From the NCBI GenBank assembly GCA_045531755.1, contig JAZSEP010000021.1, positions 1 through 13,002 on the forward strand: DNA of 13,002 bases, written 5' to 3'. Position 1 is the first letter of the stretch. Every line of letters begins with the position of its first letter. The translations under genes and the position numbers were made by a program. Below are positions 5,712 through 12,119 of this stretch, piece after piece. The DNA is from UBA11540 sp045531755. Lineage in GTDB: Bacteria; Bacillota; Clostridia; Oscillospirales; Ruminococcaceae. The notes under the pieces were generated by a model that worked only from the letters and a program-made list of their open reading frames with translations, made no database searches and was not told the DNA's origin.

Positions 5712-5765
5712 TTAATTAATAAAAACCCATTGACAGTATATACTAACAAAAAAGGAGTGTAAGTT

Positions 5766-6302
5766 ATGGATTTGAAAGGCACAAAAACAGAAGCAAATCT
5801 CCTCGCGGCTTTTGCAGGAGAATCACAGGCAAGAAATAAATACACCTATTATGCGTCCAAGGCTAAAAAAGAGGGCTATCAGCAGATAGCTGCGCTTTTT
5901 GAGGCAACAGCTAACAACGAGAAGGAACACGCAAAGATGTGGTTCAAGCTTCTCCACGGCGGAATCGGCACAACAGCAGAGAACCTCGCAGATGCCGCTG
6001 CAGGCGAGAATTATGAGTGGACCGATATGTACGCAACCTTTGCAAAGGAAGCTCGAGAAGAGGGATTTGACAACATTGCAAACCTTTTCGAAAGAGTTGC
6101 TGCTGTTGAAAAAGAGCACGAAGAGCGTTACCGCAAGCTCCTTGCAAACGTCGAGGGCGGAATCGTCTTCTCCCGTGACGGCGAGATGATTTGGGAATGC
6201 AGAAACTGTGGACATATCCACGTTGGCAAAGCAGCTCCCGAGGTTTGCCCCACCTGCGCACATCCTCAGGCATATTTCGAGCTCAGAGCACAGAATTATT
6301 AA
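5766..6302 (+). CDS. rbr: Rubrerythrin
   Basis: Rubrerythrin is a cytoplasmic peroxide-reducing protein of anaerobes that combines a diiron ferritin-like domain with a rubredoxin-like iron site. The 178-residue product shows E19 (GESQAR), E52/H55 (NEKEH), E95/E98 (AKEAREE) and E115/H118 (EKEH) for the diiron site. It ends in a C-terminal rubredoxin fold with C145-x2-C148 and C161-x2-C164 (CRNCGH, CPTCAHP). All expected ligands are visible. It has a strong AAAGGAG ribosome site, its own promoter and a terminator, so it is monocistronic. Peroxide stress defence in a strict anaerobe is established for the family; no electron donor gene is adjacent. Confidence 0.97.
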   Translation: MDLKGTKTEANLLAAFAGESQARNKYTYYASKAKKEGYQQIAALFEATANNEKEHAKMWFKLLHGGIGTTAENLADAAAGENYEWTDMYATFAKEAREEGFDNIANLFERVAAVEKEHEERYRKLLANVEGGIVFSRDGEMIWECRNCGHIHVGKAAPEVCPTCAHPQAYFELRAQNY

Positions 6303-6335
6303 AAATAAAGCCGTCGTAAAGACGGCTTTTATTTT
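6302..6335. terminator. Bidirectional terminator between rubrerythrin and the convergent methyltransferase gene
   Basis: AAATAAAGCCGTC and GACGGCTTTTATTT form a stem around GTAAA, with A-rich and T-rich flanks on either side so it can work on both strands. It overlaps the minus-strand gene's stop codon. Confidence 0.88.
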
Positions 6336-7479
6336 ATATCATCTTTGAAATTGACGGACTCAGATTTAAAAACTCACATAATGCATTGTATTCTGCCAAG
6401 GCCTTTTCGGAGGCTTTGGCGGTTTTTATTGCGCGGATCATAAGATTTTTCGGTGTGTGCTCGGACTCGATAAACTCAAATATCTGCACCTTGTATCCTA
6501 ACGCTTCAAGATATTTTCCTCTCAAGGCATCGGTTGCAATCTCCGCGAGCCTTTGCTTGAGAATTCCGTGCTCAAGGATAGGAGATAGCGCGTCACATTC
6601 AATCACCTTTGCCGCCTCGTGATGACAGCAAGGAACCGAAACTATAAGCCTTGAGTTGCTGTGTACCGCCTGTGCCAAAGCCGCATCCGTCGCGGTATCA
6701 CACGCGTGAAGCGACACGGTCATATCCACGTTTTCAAGTGGTGCAAACTCGTTTATATCGCCCTGCAAAAACCTTATTCCGCAAAGCCCCAGCTTTTCAA
6801 CAATCGAACTGCAGGTTGAAATTACGTCGGGCTTCAAATCAAGTCCCGTGATGTCGGTTTCAAGCCCAAGCTTTTCGGTGAGATAATAGTGTATAGCAAA
6901 GGTGAGATAGCTTTTTCCGCAACCAAAATCCACGATTTTGACGGGCCTGTCTTTCGGAAAATATTCCTTTAGGTCGTCGATGAATTCAAGAAATCGGTTT
7001 ATCTGTCTGTACTTGTCGCGACTGTTTTTATAGACGTTTCCGCGCTCGTCGCAAACACCCAAATGCACCAAAAATCCAATAGGCTCACCCTCGGGAAGCA
7101 ACCGCCTCTTTTCCTTATCGTGTCCCGATATCTCGACATCAGCTTCAATCGGCAACAGACCTCCGCTGCTGTGAAGCTCGCCCTTCTTGCTGCAAAGAAT
7201 CTGAAAATCATTTTTGCCGCTGAAGATGTTTATCTGTCGGTATTCGCTTGCCTTTTCGACGAGAAATTCACCGGCATTCTCAAGTCCGACGTTTTCGTGC
7301 AGAGCCTTGCCGTCGGTTAAAAAACGCTCGTACTGAAAAAACACCTCATCCTTTATCTTGATGAGCTTTCCCTGCGCCTTTTTAACCGACTTGTCCTTCG
7401 GCTTGCTGAATATTATTCTGTCCACGCGGTTTTTAACAAGACAGTCTTTTAAGGTTGATAAAATCTGCTGTTCTTTCAT
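6334..7479 (-). CDS. SAM-dependent methyltransferase (Methyltransf_32-like), substrate unknown
   Basis: This 381-residue protein has a methyltransferase domain in its second half. Motif I is VKIVDFGCGKSYLTFAI (about 180-196), followed by TGLDLKPD (acidic end of strand 2), a GDINEF segment, VSLHACDTATDAAL (about 255-268) and PCCHHE (283-288). The HACDTATD plus PCCHHE pair is characteristic of the group that includes eukaryotic METTL25/GSTCD-like proteins. The N-terminal 130 residues are a less conserved, lysine-rich alpha/beta part that may bind nucleic acid (inference). The ATG at 7479 is preferred over an in-frame TTG six bases earlier because GGGTG is correctly spaced only for the ATG. A TTGAAT-17-TATAAT promoter lies upstream. 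The physiological substrate is not known to me. Confidence 0.8.
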   Translation of the reverse strand: MKEQQILSTLKDCLVKNRVDRIIFSKPKDKSVKKAQGKLIKIKDEVFFQYERFLTDGKALHENVGLENAGEFLVEKASEYRQINIFSGKNDFQILCSKKGELHSSGGLLPIEADVEISGHDKEKRRLLPEGEPIGFLVHLGVCDERGNVYKNSRDKYRQINRFLEFIDDLKEYFPKDRPVKIVDFGCGKSYLTFAIHYYLTEKLGLETDITGLDLKPDVISTCSSIVEKLGLCGIRFLQGDINEFAPLENVDMTVSLHACDTATDAALAQAVHSNSRLIVSVPCCHHEAAKVIECDALSPILEHGILKQRLAEIATDALRGKYLEALGYKVQIFEFIESEHTPKNLMIRAIKTAKASEKALAEYNALCEFLNLSPSISKMI

Positions 7480-7552
7480 CTTCAAACACCCAAAATTCTA
7501 TAAGATAGTATGGGGGATCTTCCCAACATCAAAACGTTTAGGTAACAGCATA

Positions 7553-7581
7553 ATTATATCGCAAACCGAAGGACTATTCAA
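7553..7581 (-). promoter_or_regulatory. Promoter of the methyltransferase gene
   Basis: On the minus strand TTGAAT (7576-7581) and TATAAT (7553-7558) are separated by 17 bases. This gives a leader of roughly 65 bases containing a small GGGAAGATCCCCC symmetry. Confidence 0.75.
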
Positions 7582-7605
7582 CAGAAAAAATAAAAAATAT
7601 TGCTA

Positions 7606-7634
7606 TTGCATTTGTTCGCGAAAAAGTGTATAAT
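7606..7634 (+). promoter_or_regulatory. Promoter of the SRP RNA gene
   Basis: TTGCAT (7606-7611) and TATAAT (7629-7634) are separated by 17 bases, pointing to a start near 7641, just before the closing stem of the SRP RNA. Confidence 0.75.
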
Positions 7635-7640
7635 AAGATG

Positions 7641-7790
7641 TGTGTTGTGCACTGTGTTGTGCCAATATGTTGATCCTGTGCAACAGAGCACCGTGAACCA
7701 TGTCAGGCGGGGAACCGAGCAGCATTAAGCGGAACGCATTGTGTGCCGCAGTTAATCGGCGTGTTGGTACAACACAGTGCATGATATTCT
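7641..7790 (+). ncRNA. ffs: Signal recognition particle RNA (bacterial small type, 4.5S-like)
   Basis: SRP RNA pairs with Ffh to target membrane and secreted proteins. The conserved apical domain is visible: ACCATGTCAGG, then GGGGAACCGAGCAGC (the GGAA tetraloop and AGCAGC of helix 8), then TTAAGCGG. The outer stem is long: TGCACTGTGTTGTGCC (7648-7663) pairs with GGTACAACACAGTGCA (7766-7781) with one G-T pair. At about 140-150 bases there is no room for the Alu domain seen in the roughly 270-base Bacillus RNA. dnaX begins about 20 bases downstream, matching the SRP RNA-dnaX-ybaB-recR order of B. subtilis. The ends are approximate. Confidence 0.93.
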
Positions 7791-7811
7791 AAAGAGAGGG
7801 TGGTGCATACC

Positions 7812-9386
7812 GTGTATCAGGCTTTGTACAGAAAATACCGTCCGCAGATATTCGACGACGTCATCGGACAGGAGCATATTACAACTACGCTCAAAAACGA
7901 AATAATGAATGACAAGACCTCCCACGCGTATCTTTTCACAGGTTCGCGCGGAACGGGAAAGACTACCTGCTCGAAGATATTCGCAAAGGCGGTAAACTGT
8001 CCTAATTCCAAGGACGGCAACCCCTGCTGTGAGTGTGAGATTTGCAAAGGCATTGACGACGGAACAATACTTGACGTCGTAGAGATGGACGCCGCAAGCA
8101 ACAACGGCGTTGACTATATCCGCGATTTGAGGGAAGAGGCATATTTTGCCCCCGCAAAAGCGAAGTATAGAGTATACATCATCGACGAGATGCATATGCT
8201 TTCTGCAAGCGCGTTCAACGCTCTTCTGAAAATTCTTGAAGAGCCCCCGAAGCACGTTAAGTTTATCCTCGCAACCACCGAGGTGCACAAGATAGCGTCA
8301 ACCATAATGTCGCGTTGCCAGAGATTTGACTTCAAACGTATCGAAACCTCTGTTATGGCGCAAAGACTTGAAGAAACGGCAAAAAAAGAGGGCTTCACGC
8401 TTGACGAAGACGCAGCCCGCCTTATCGGCAGATATGCTGACGGCGGAATGAGAGATGCACTTTCACTTTTGGATTTGTGTATGTCCGGCGATAAACACAT
8501 TACAGCTCAAATCGTCAGAAGCTGTTCGGGAATCACAGGCAACGAGGCTGTGGAAGGAATAGTCGATGCCGTGGCTGAAAAGAACGTGCAGGCGGCACTT
8601 TCTGCGGTAGCCGATGCACACGCAAAGTCCTTTGACCTGCAAAGACTCTGCCTTGACACACTGACGTATTTCAGAAATATGATGGTTTGCATACTCTCGA
8701 AGGACCCGCAAGCTCTTGTGGATTGTATGCCCGACGAGCTTGAACGTATGCAGCTCAGAGCAAAACGCTTCTCTACACCGCAGATACTGAGGATAATCAC
8801 ACTTTTAAGTAATACCGGAAGCGAGCTTGCCAAGACTGAATATAAAAAAGCACAGCTTGAAATGGCTGTGATAAAGATGATAAACGAAGAGCTTGACACT
8901 TCAACGGAAGCACTTCTTTCGAGAATTGAAATTCTGGAAAAGAAGGTTAAAAACGGTGTTCCCGTGTCAACCGCTCCTGTTGACGAGCCGGTGCCGACGG
9001 TTGAAAAACCTCAAAAAACGGTTGAAAAACCAAAACCCGAAAAGCCAAAGGTCAATATGGGTGAGGCTAAGAAGTATGAGGCTTGGGCTGACGTGCTTGA
9101 AAAGCTCAATGAGTTTAATAAACCCATTGCCGCCGCACTCAAGGATTCAAATATGTACCTTTCGGGCAACTATGCGTTGATCGATACCCAAAGCTCGCTT
9201 GCGATAAAGCTCATAAATGAAAATGCCGATGCAAAAGCATCTCTTAAACGTGCTATTGCAGAGGTTACGGGTACGAGCTATAACATAGGCCCATATCGCC
9301 GTCCCGTTGAACAAAAAACACAGGACGACGGACTGTCTAAACTGATGCAAAAAGCGCAAAATATGGATATAAAGATAGAAGGATGA
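7812..9386 (+). CDS. dnaX: DNA polymerase III subunits gamma and tau
   Basis: DnaX is the ATPase of the clamp loader and, as tau, holds the replisome together. The 524-residue product starts at GTG 7812 (MYQALYRKYRP, the normal DnaX N-terminus), with GAGGG seven to twelve bases upstream. Two earlier in-frame GTGs at 7800 and 7803 overlap that ribosome site. Walker A is GSRGTGKT (44-51), zinc cysteines are in C63-x8-CCECEIC (63-78), Walker B is IIDEMHML (123-130) and the SRC motif is at 167-169. A proline/lysine linker with the repeated word TVEKP (about 393-411) precedes a short C-terminal domain. No convincing programmed frameshift site for a separate gamma form is seen. SRP RNA lies upstream and ybaB 7 bases downstream. 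Confidence 0.96.
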   Translation: MYQALYRKYRPQIFDDVIGQEHITTTLKNEIMNDKTSHAYLFTGSRGTGKTTCSKIFAKAVNCPNSKDGNPCCECEICKGIDDGTILDVVEMDAASNNGVDYIRDLREEAYFAPAKAKYRVYIIDEMHMLSASAFNALLKILEEPPKHVKFILATTEVHKIASTIMSRCQRFDFKRIETSVMAQRLEETAKKEGFTLDEDAARLIGRYADGGMRDALSLLDLCMSGDKHITAQIVRSCSGITGNEAVEGIVDAVAEKNVQAALSAVADAHAKSFDLQRLCLDTLTYFRNMMVCILSKDPQALVDCMPDELERMQLRAKRFSTPQILRIITLLSNTGSELAKTEYKKAQLEMAVIKMINEELDTSTEALLSRIEILEKKVKNGVPVSTAPVDEPVPTVEKPQKTVEKPKPEKPKVNMGEAKKYEAWADVLEKLNEFNKPIAAALKDSNMYLSGNYALIDTQSSLAIKLINENADAKASLKRAIAEVTGTSYNIGPYRRPVEQKTQDDGLSKLMQKAQNMDIKIEG

Positions 9387-9393
9387 TGACACA

Positions 9394-9741
9394 ATGAAAG
9401 CAAGATTACCGCAGGGAATGGGCAGAGGCCCGTCTGATTTTTCCTCTATGATGAAACAAGCACAGAAGATGCAGGAAAATATGGAAAAAACACAGGAGGA
9501 GCTCAATGCCCGTGAGTTCAAAGCTACTTCGGGCGGCGGAGCTGTCGAGGCTGTTATGAACGGCAAAAAAGAGCTCGTAAGCCTCACGATAAAGCCTGAG
9601 GTTGTAGACCCCGAGGATACAGAGATGCTTCAGGACCTCATTGTAGCGGCTGTAAATCAGGTTGTGCGCGAGGTTGAACAAACCACAAACGAAGAAATGC
9701 AGAAGGTAACGGGTAATATGGGTATTCCCGGAATGTTTTAA
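9394..9741 (+). CDS. YbaB/EbfC family nucleoid-associated protein
   Basis: This 115-residue protein belongs to the YbaB/EbfC family, small dimeric DNA-binding proteins often encoded between dnaX and recR. Visible features are the MMKQAQKMQENMEKTQEEL coiled-coil helix (about 19-37), the central strand region EFKATSGGGAVEAVMNGKKELVSLTIKPEVVDPED, where family members have V.G.AG.G.V.V..NG...V..V.I.PE, and a C-terminal helix. The N-terminal tail is glycine-rich and longer than the core. The start follows AAGGATG and the gene is 7 bases after dnaX and 5 before recR, so all three are translated from one message. A role in chromosome organisation or RecR-linked repair is inferred. Confidence 0.94.
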   Translation: MKARLPQGMGRGPSDFSSMMKQAQKMQENMEKTQEELNAREFKATSGGGAVEAVMNGKKELVSLTIKPEVVDPEDTEMLQDLIVAAVNQVVREVEQTTNEEMQKVTGNMGIPGMF

Positions 9742-9746
9742 TAGCT

Positions 9747-10346
9747 ATGGGATATGAAGCATTGCCCTTGGCAAAGCTTGCCGAGGAATTTTCAAAATTG
9801 CCAAGTATTGGAAGAAAAACCGCACAAAGACTTGCTTACTATTTAGTATCCGCACCAAACGACAATGTTCAGGCTTTTGTAAATGCTATACTTGAGGCAA
9901 GGGATAAGATAAGGTACTGTGACGTCTGCTGTAACTTCACGGATGAGCTCGTCTGCACGGTTTGCAGCTCACCAAAGCGCGACCGTTCTATCATCTGTGT
10001 GGTCGAAAACCCAAAGGACGTAAACGCGATAGAAAAAACCCGTGAATATAACGGAATGTACCACGTACTTCACGGACTGATTTCACCAATGGATGGAATA
10101 GGCCCTGAAGAGCTCAAGATAAAGGAACTGCTCGAAAGAACGAAGTCGGGCGAGGTGTCAGAGGTAATTATGGCAACCAATCCGACTATCGAGGGCGAAA
10201 CCACCGCAATGTATATCTCAAAGCTCCTTAAACCGCTAGGTATAAAAACCACCCGCCTTGCTTTCGGTATTCCCGTAGGCGGTGAGCTTGAATATGCCGA
10301 CGAGGTAACGCTGTATCGTGCGTTGGAAGGTAGAAGTGAAATATGA
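9747..10346 (+). CDS. recR: Recombination mediator protein RecR
   Basis: RecR works with RecO and RecF to load RecA at single-strand gaps. The 199-residue product has the full family layout: helix-hairpin-helix LPSIGRKTAQRLA (18-30), C4 zinc finger with C58, C61, C70 and C73, then a Toprim domain (about 81-175) containing VVENPKDV and ATNPTIEGETTA, and a C-terminal IPVGGELEYADEVTLYRALEGR. No strong ribosome site is present and the start lies 5 bases after ybaB, implying translational coupling. Its TGA overlaps the ATG of the GtrA-like gene (ATGA at 10343-10346). Confidence 0.97.
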   Translation: MGYEALPLAKLAEEFSKLPSIGRKTAQRLAYYLVSAPNDNVQAFVNAILEARDKIRYCDVCCNFTDELVCTVCSSPKRDRSIICVVENPKDVNAIEKTREYNGMYHVLHGLISPMDGIGPEELKIKELLERTKSGEVSEVIMATNPTIEGETTAMYISKLLKPLGIKTTRLAFGIPVGGELEYADEVTLYRALEGRSEI

Positions 10347-10732
10347 ATCTGTGGGAACTTGTCAAAAAAGGATTCAAATTCTGTGTCACAGGCGGTCTCA
10401 ACACGATAATCGACCTTGCCGTGACAACCGCGCTCAATAGCCTTTTGCATATAAATATCAATATCGCAAAGCCGATAGGCTACCTTTGCGGTATGGCAAA
10501 TAGCTTCATAGTAAACAAAAAATGGACGTTTAAGACCGACGATAAGCAAATAAAAAAGGAATTTGTAAAGTTTATAGCTGTAAACCTTTGTATGCTCGGC
10601 TTGTCGCTTTTGCTGATAAATATTTTCAAATCAACTCTCCAAATCGGAGATACATTTGCTAATATTCTGTCAACAGGAATAGTGATGGTAATAAACTTTT
10701 TAGTCAGTAATTTTTGGGTATTCAGAAAATAA
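10343..10732 (+). CDS. GtrA-like family membrane protein
   Basis: This 129-residue integral membrane protein has four predicted helices (about residues 12-33, 40-58, 74-94 and 101-124). It carries the GtrA hallmarks: KFCVTGGLNTIIDLAV at the N-terminus, the GYLCGMANSFIVNKKWTFK segment after helix 2 (family pattern G...n...NF..nr.wvF) and a closing FLVSNFWVFRK. GtrA proteins are thought to move undecaprenyl-linked sugars across the membrane for wall or surface glycosylation. The start overlaps the recR stop, and smpB follows after 22 bases. No glycosyltransferase partner is adjacent, so its specific role here is unknown. Confidence 0.9.
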   Translation: MNLWELVKKGFKFCVTGGLNTIIDLAVTTALNSLLHININIAKPIGYLCGMANSFIVNKKWTFKTDDKQIKKEFVKFIAVNLCMLGLSLLLINIFKSTLQIGDTFANILSTGIVMVINFLVSNFWVFRK

Positions 10733-10754
10733 ACAGTAGGGGAGTGACGGCAAA

Positions 10755-11222
10755 ATGGCGGATAATACAAAAACAATAGCGCAAAATAAAAAAGCATATC
10801 ACGACTATTTTGTCGAGGAAACCTACGAGGCAGGAATCTCCCTTTTCGGTACCGAGGTTAAGTCGGTAAGACAAGGACAGGTCAATCTAAAGGATAGTTG
10901 GTGCGATATCGAAGACGGCGAGATGTTCATAAAGGGTATGCATATAAGTCCCTACGAAAAAGGAAACATCTTCAACCGCGATCCACTCCGTCCAAAGAAG
11001 CTGCTGATGCACAAAAAAGAGATACTAAAGCTCTTTGGACTTGTAAAGGTTCAAGGCTACACACTGGTCCCACTTTCCCTTTATTTTAAGGGTTCTAAGG
11101 TGAAAGCTTCAATAGGACTGTGTAAAGGTAAGAAACTTTATGATAAACGCGCGGATATGGCAAAGAAATCTGCAAACCGCGAGATAGACAGAACGATGAA
11201 AAACGCAGAAAGAGGACAGTAG
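10755..11222 (+). CDS. smpB: SsrA-binding protein SmpB
   Basis: SmpB binds tmRNA and brings it to stalled ribosomes for trans-translation. The 155-residue product shows the family N-terminus NKKAYHDYFVEETYEAGI, the GTEVKSVRQGQVNLKDSW core strands, HISPYEKGNIFNRDPLRPKKLLMHKKEI, and the basic tail DKRADMAKKSANREIDRTMK that reads the empty mRNA channel. AGGGGAGTG precedes the ATG. Its partner RNA gene ssrA begins 46 bases after the stop, so the whole trans-translation set is together. Confidence 0.97.
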   Translation: MADNTKTIAQNKKAYHDYFVEETYEAGISLFGTEVKSVRQGQVNLKDSWCDIEDGEMFIKGMHISPYEKGNIFNRDPLRPKKLLMHKKEILKLFGLVKVQGYTLVPLSLYFKGSKVKASIGLCKGKKLYDKRADMAKKSANREIDRTMKNAERGQ

Positions 11223-11232
11223 AAGTAAAAAA

Positions 11233-11261
11233 TTCAATCGAAAACCAACCCAATTTATAAT
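11233..11261 (+). promoter_or_regulatory. Promoter of ssrA
   Basis: TTCAAT (11233-11238) and TATAAT (11256-11261) are separated by 17 bases. The mature tmRNA 5' end at 11269 is seven bases beyond the -10, so transcription may start at or near the mature end. Confidence 0.7.
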
Positions 11262-11268
11262 TATATAT

Positions 11269-11615
11269 GGGGGCGTAAAGGTTTCGACGGGGATTTTGAA
11301 GTATGGTAAGCGAGTAGAGTAGTGGAATCTCTTAAAAGCCACAAACTTTAAATTTAAACGCTAACAATAATTTAGCTTACGCTGCCTAACTAACGGCAGC
11401 CGTTCCCTTCGGGAGTACCACGGCCCGAAACGGAGCGTCGATTAGTGGTGAACGTCTAAGCAGAGCTTCTCGGCTGCTCAGAGGAATAAGAGAATACCGA
11501 CCCGCACCTCCTGTTTGTCGGGATGCGGCAGGGGAATCCTAAAGACAAACTACACTCGTAGAAAGCTGTGTGAATAGATTTTCGGACAGGGGTTCGACTC
11601 CCCTCGCCTCCACCA
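11269..11615 (+). ncRNA. ssrA: Transfer-messenger RNA (tmRNA)
   Basis: tmRNA rescues stalled ribosomes and adds a degradation tag. The 5' acceptor GGGGGCG pairs over 7 bp with CGCCTCC, which is followed by ACCA at 11612-11615. The 5' GTAAAGGTTTCGACGGGG block and the 3' T arm GGGGTTCGACTCCCC are diagnostic. The tag frame is 11360-11389: GCT resume codon, then Asn-Asn-Asn-Leu-Ala-Tyr-Ala-Ala and TAA, so the tag reads (A)ANNNLAYAA. The choice of resume codon is by analogy with other tmRNAs. A pseudoknot-rich region fills 11390-11560. The length of 347 bases is typical of the one-piece form. Phage-like genes start about 107 bases beyond the 3' end. Confidence 0.97.
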
Positions 11616-11624
11616 AACTTTAAT

Positions 11625-11671
11625 AAATCGAACACCGTAATTTTCTTTATGCCCGGCGGGGTGTTCGGTTT
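11625..11671 (+). terminator. Hairpin downstream of ssrA
   Basis: AAATCGAACACC pairs with GGTGTTCGGTTT around a roughly 23-base inner segment that is itself GC-rich. It starts ten bases beyond the tmRNA CCA and is the likely end of the ssrA transcript. Confidence 0.65.
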
Positions 11672-11678
11672 GATTGCA

Positions 11679-11716
11679 AAAATAGCGGACAAGGCGTAAG
11701 CCCTGCCCGCTATTTT
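11679..11716. terminator. Bidirectional terminator between ssrA and the phage-like genes
   Basis: AAAATAGCGG and CCGCTATTTT form a perfect 10-bp outer stem, with further partial GGC/GCC pairing inside. A and T flanks let it serve both the plus-strand ssrA side and the minus-strand holin. Confidence 0.82.
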
Positions 11717-11722
11717 GTTTTA

Positions 11723-11923
11723 TCACTCTTCTTTGACTTCGGGAATACCCGCAACGGAAGTCAGCAAGGAAAGGACGCCCGCAAGCGCGGAAGCGCTGGC
11801 AACCATAACCCAGTTGACGTCGCCAAGTACGGCGGAAGTTCCGATCGTTGCAACGGCGGTCTGTGCGACGGTCTTAACCGCGCGGACGCCCGCTGCTTTA
11901 ATCCACTTCTTGAATTTATCCAT
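11723..11923 (-). CDS. Phage holin, r1t-like family
   Basis: Holins make holes in the cell membrane at the end of phage infection so that the lysin can act. The 66-residue product has a basic start (MDKFKKWIKAAGVRAVK), two hydrophobic segments (about 17-34 and 38-57) joined by the turn GDVNW, and a short acidic tail (PEVKEE). This layout, with RAVKTVAQTAVATIG and VASASALAGVLSLLTS, fits the r1t-type holin family. AAAGGAGGG (11930-11938) overlaps the stop codon of the lysin tail frame, so the two lysis genes form one unit, with lysin first and holin second. Confidence 0.88.
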   Translation of the reverse strand: MDKFKKWIKAAGVRAVKTVAQTAVATIGTSAVLGDVNWVMVASASALAGVLSLLTSVAGIPEVKEE

Positions 11924-11936
11924 TTTCAGCCCTCCT

Positions 11937-12119
11937 TTACACTCTTTGCATATCCGACGCGTTTACACGGCCGGTATATAATTTATTTGTCTTTTCGGTG
12001 CTGACAAGAAGAATCTTGCCGCCCTGCTCCACGGCTCGAATATAAAGCGCGGTCGAAGGCGCCCAAGACGCCATTTTCGCACCGTTCGAAAACTTCGTTA
12101 CGCCGGGTTTGCATTTTAC
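11937..12119 (-). pseudogene. C-terminal domain of the endolysin, displaced by a one-base frameshift
   Basis: Read in this frame from the A5 run at 12121-12125, a 60-residue segment continues the endolysin: VKCKPGVTKF, then MASWAPSTALYIRAVEQGG, ILLVSTEKTNKLYTGRV and ASDMQRV before the stop. The upstream frame ends in VGKR-stop at the same run. One extra A would give VGKK and read straight into this segment. It looks like the C-terminal module of a longer phage lysin, perhaps a cell-wall-binding SH3-like fold (inference). The stop overlaps the holin ribosome site, as expected for an adjacent gene end. Confidence 0.7.

Noticed and set aside
5823..6263. Long minus-strand reading frame opposite rubrerythrin
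   Set aside because: It is antisense to a complete rubrerythrin with all metal ligands and lacks a ribosome site.
7752..8288. Minus-strand frame of 178 residues opposite SRP RNA and dnaX
   Set aside because: It overlaps two confidently identified genes and has no recognisable domain or start signal.
8383..8392. A-rich slippery stretch (A AAA AAA) in dnaX as a programmed -1 frameshift for gamma subunit
   Set aside because: It lies near residue 191, inside the clamp-loader ATPase core, much too early for a functional gamma form, and no stem-loop or upstream SD-like stimulator was evident.
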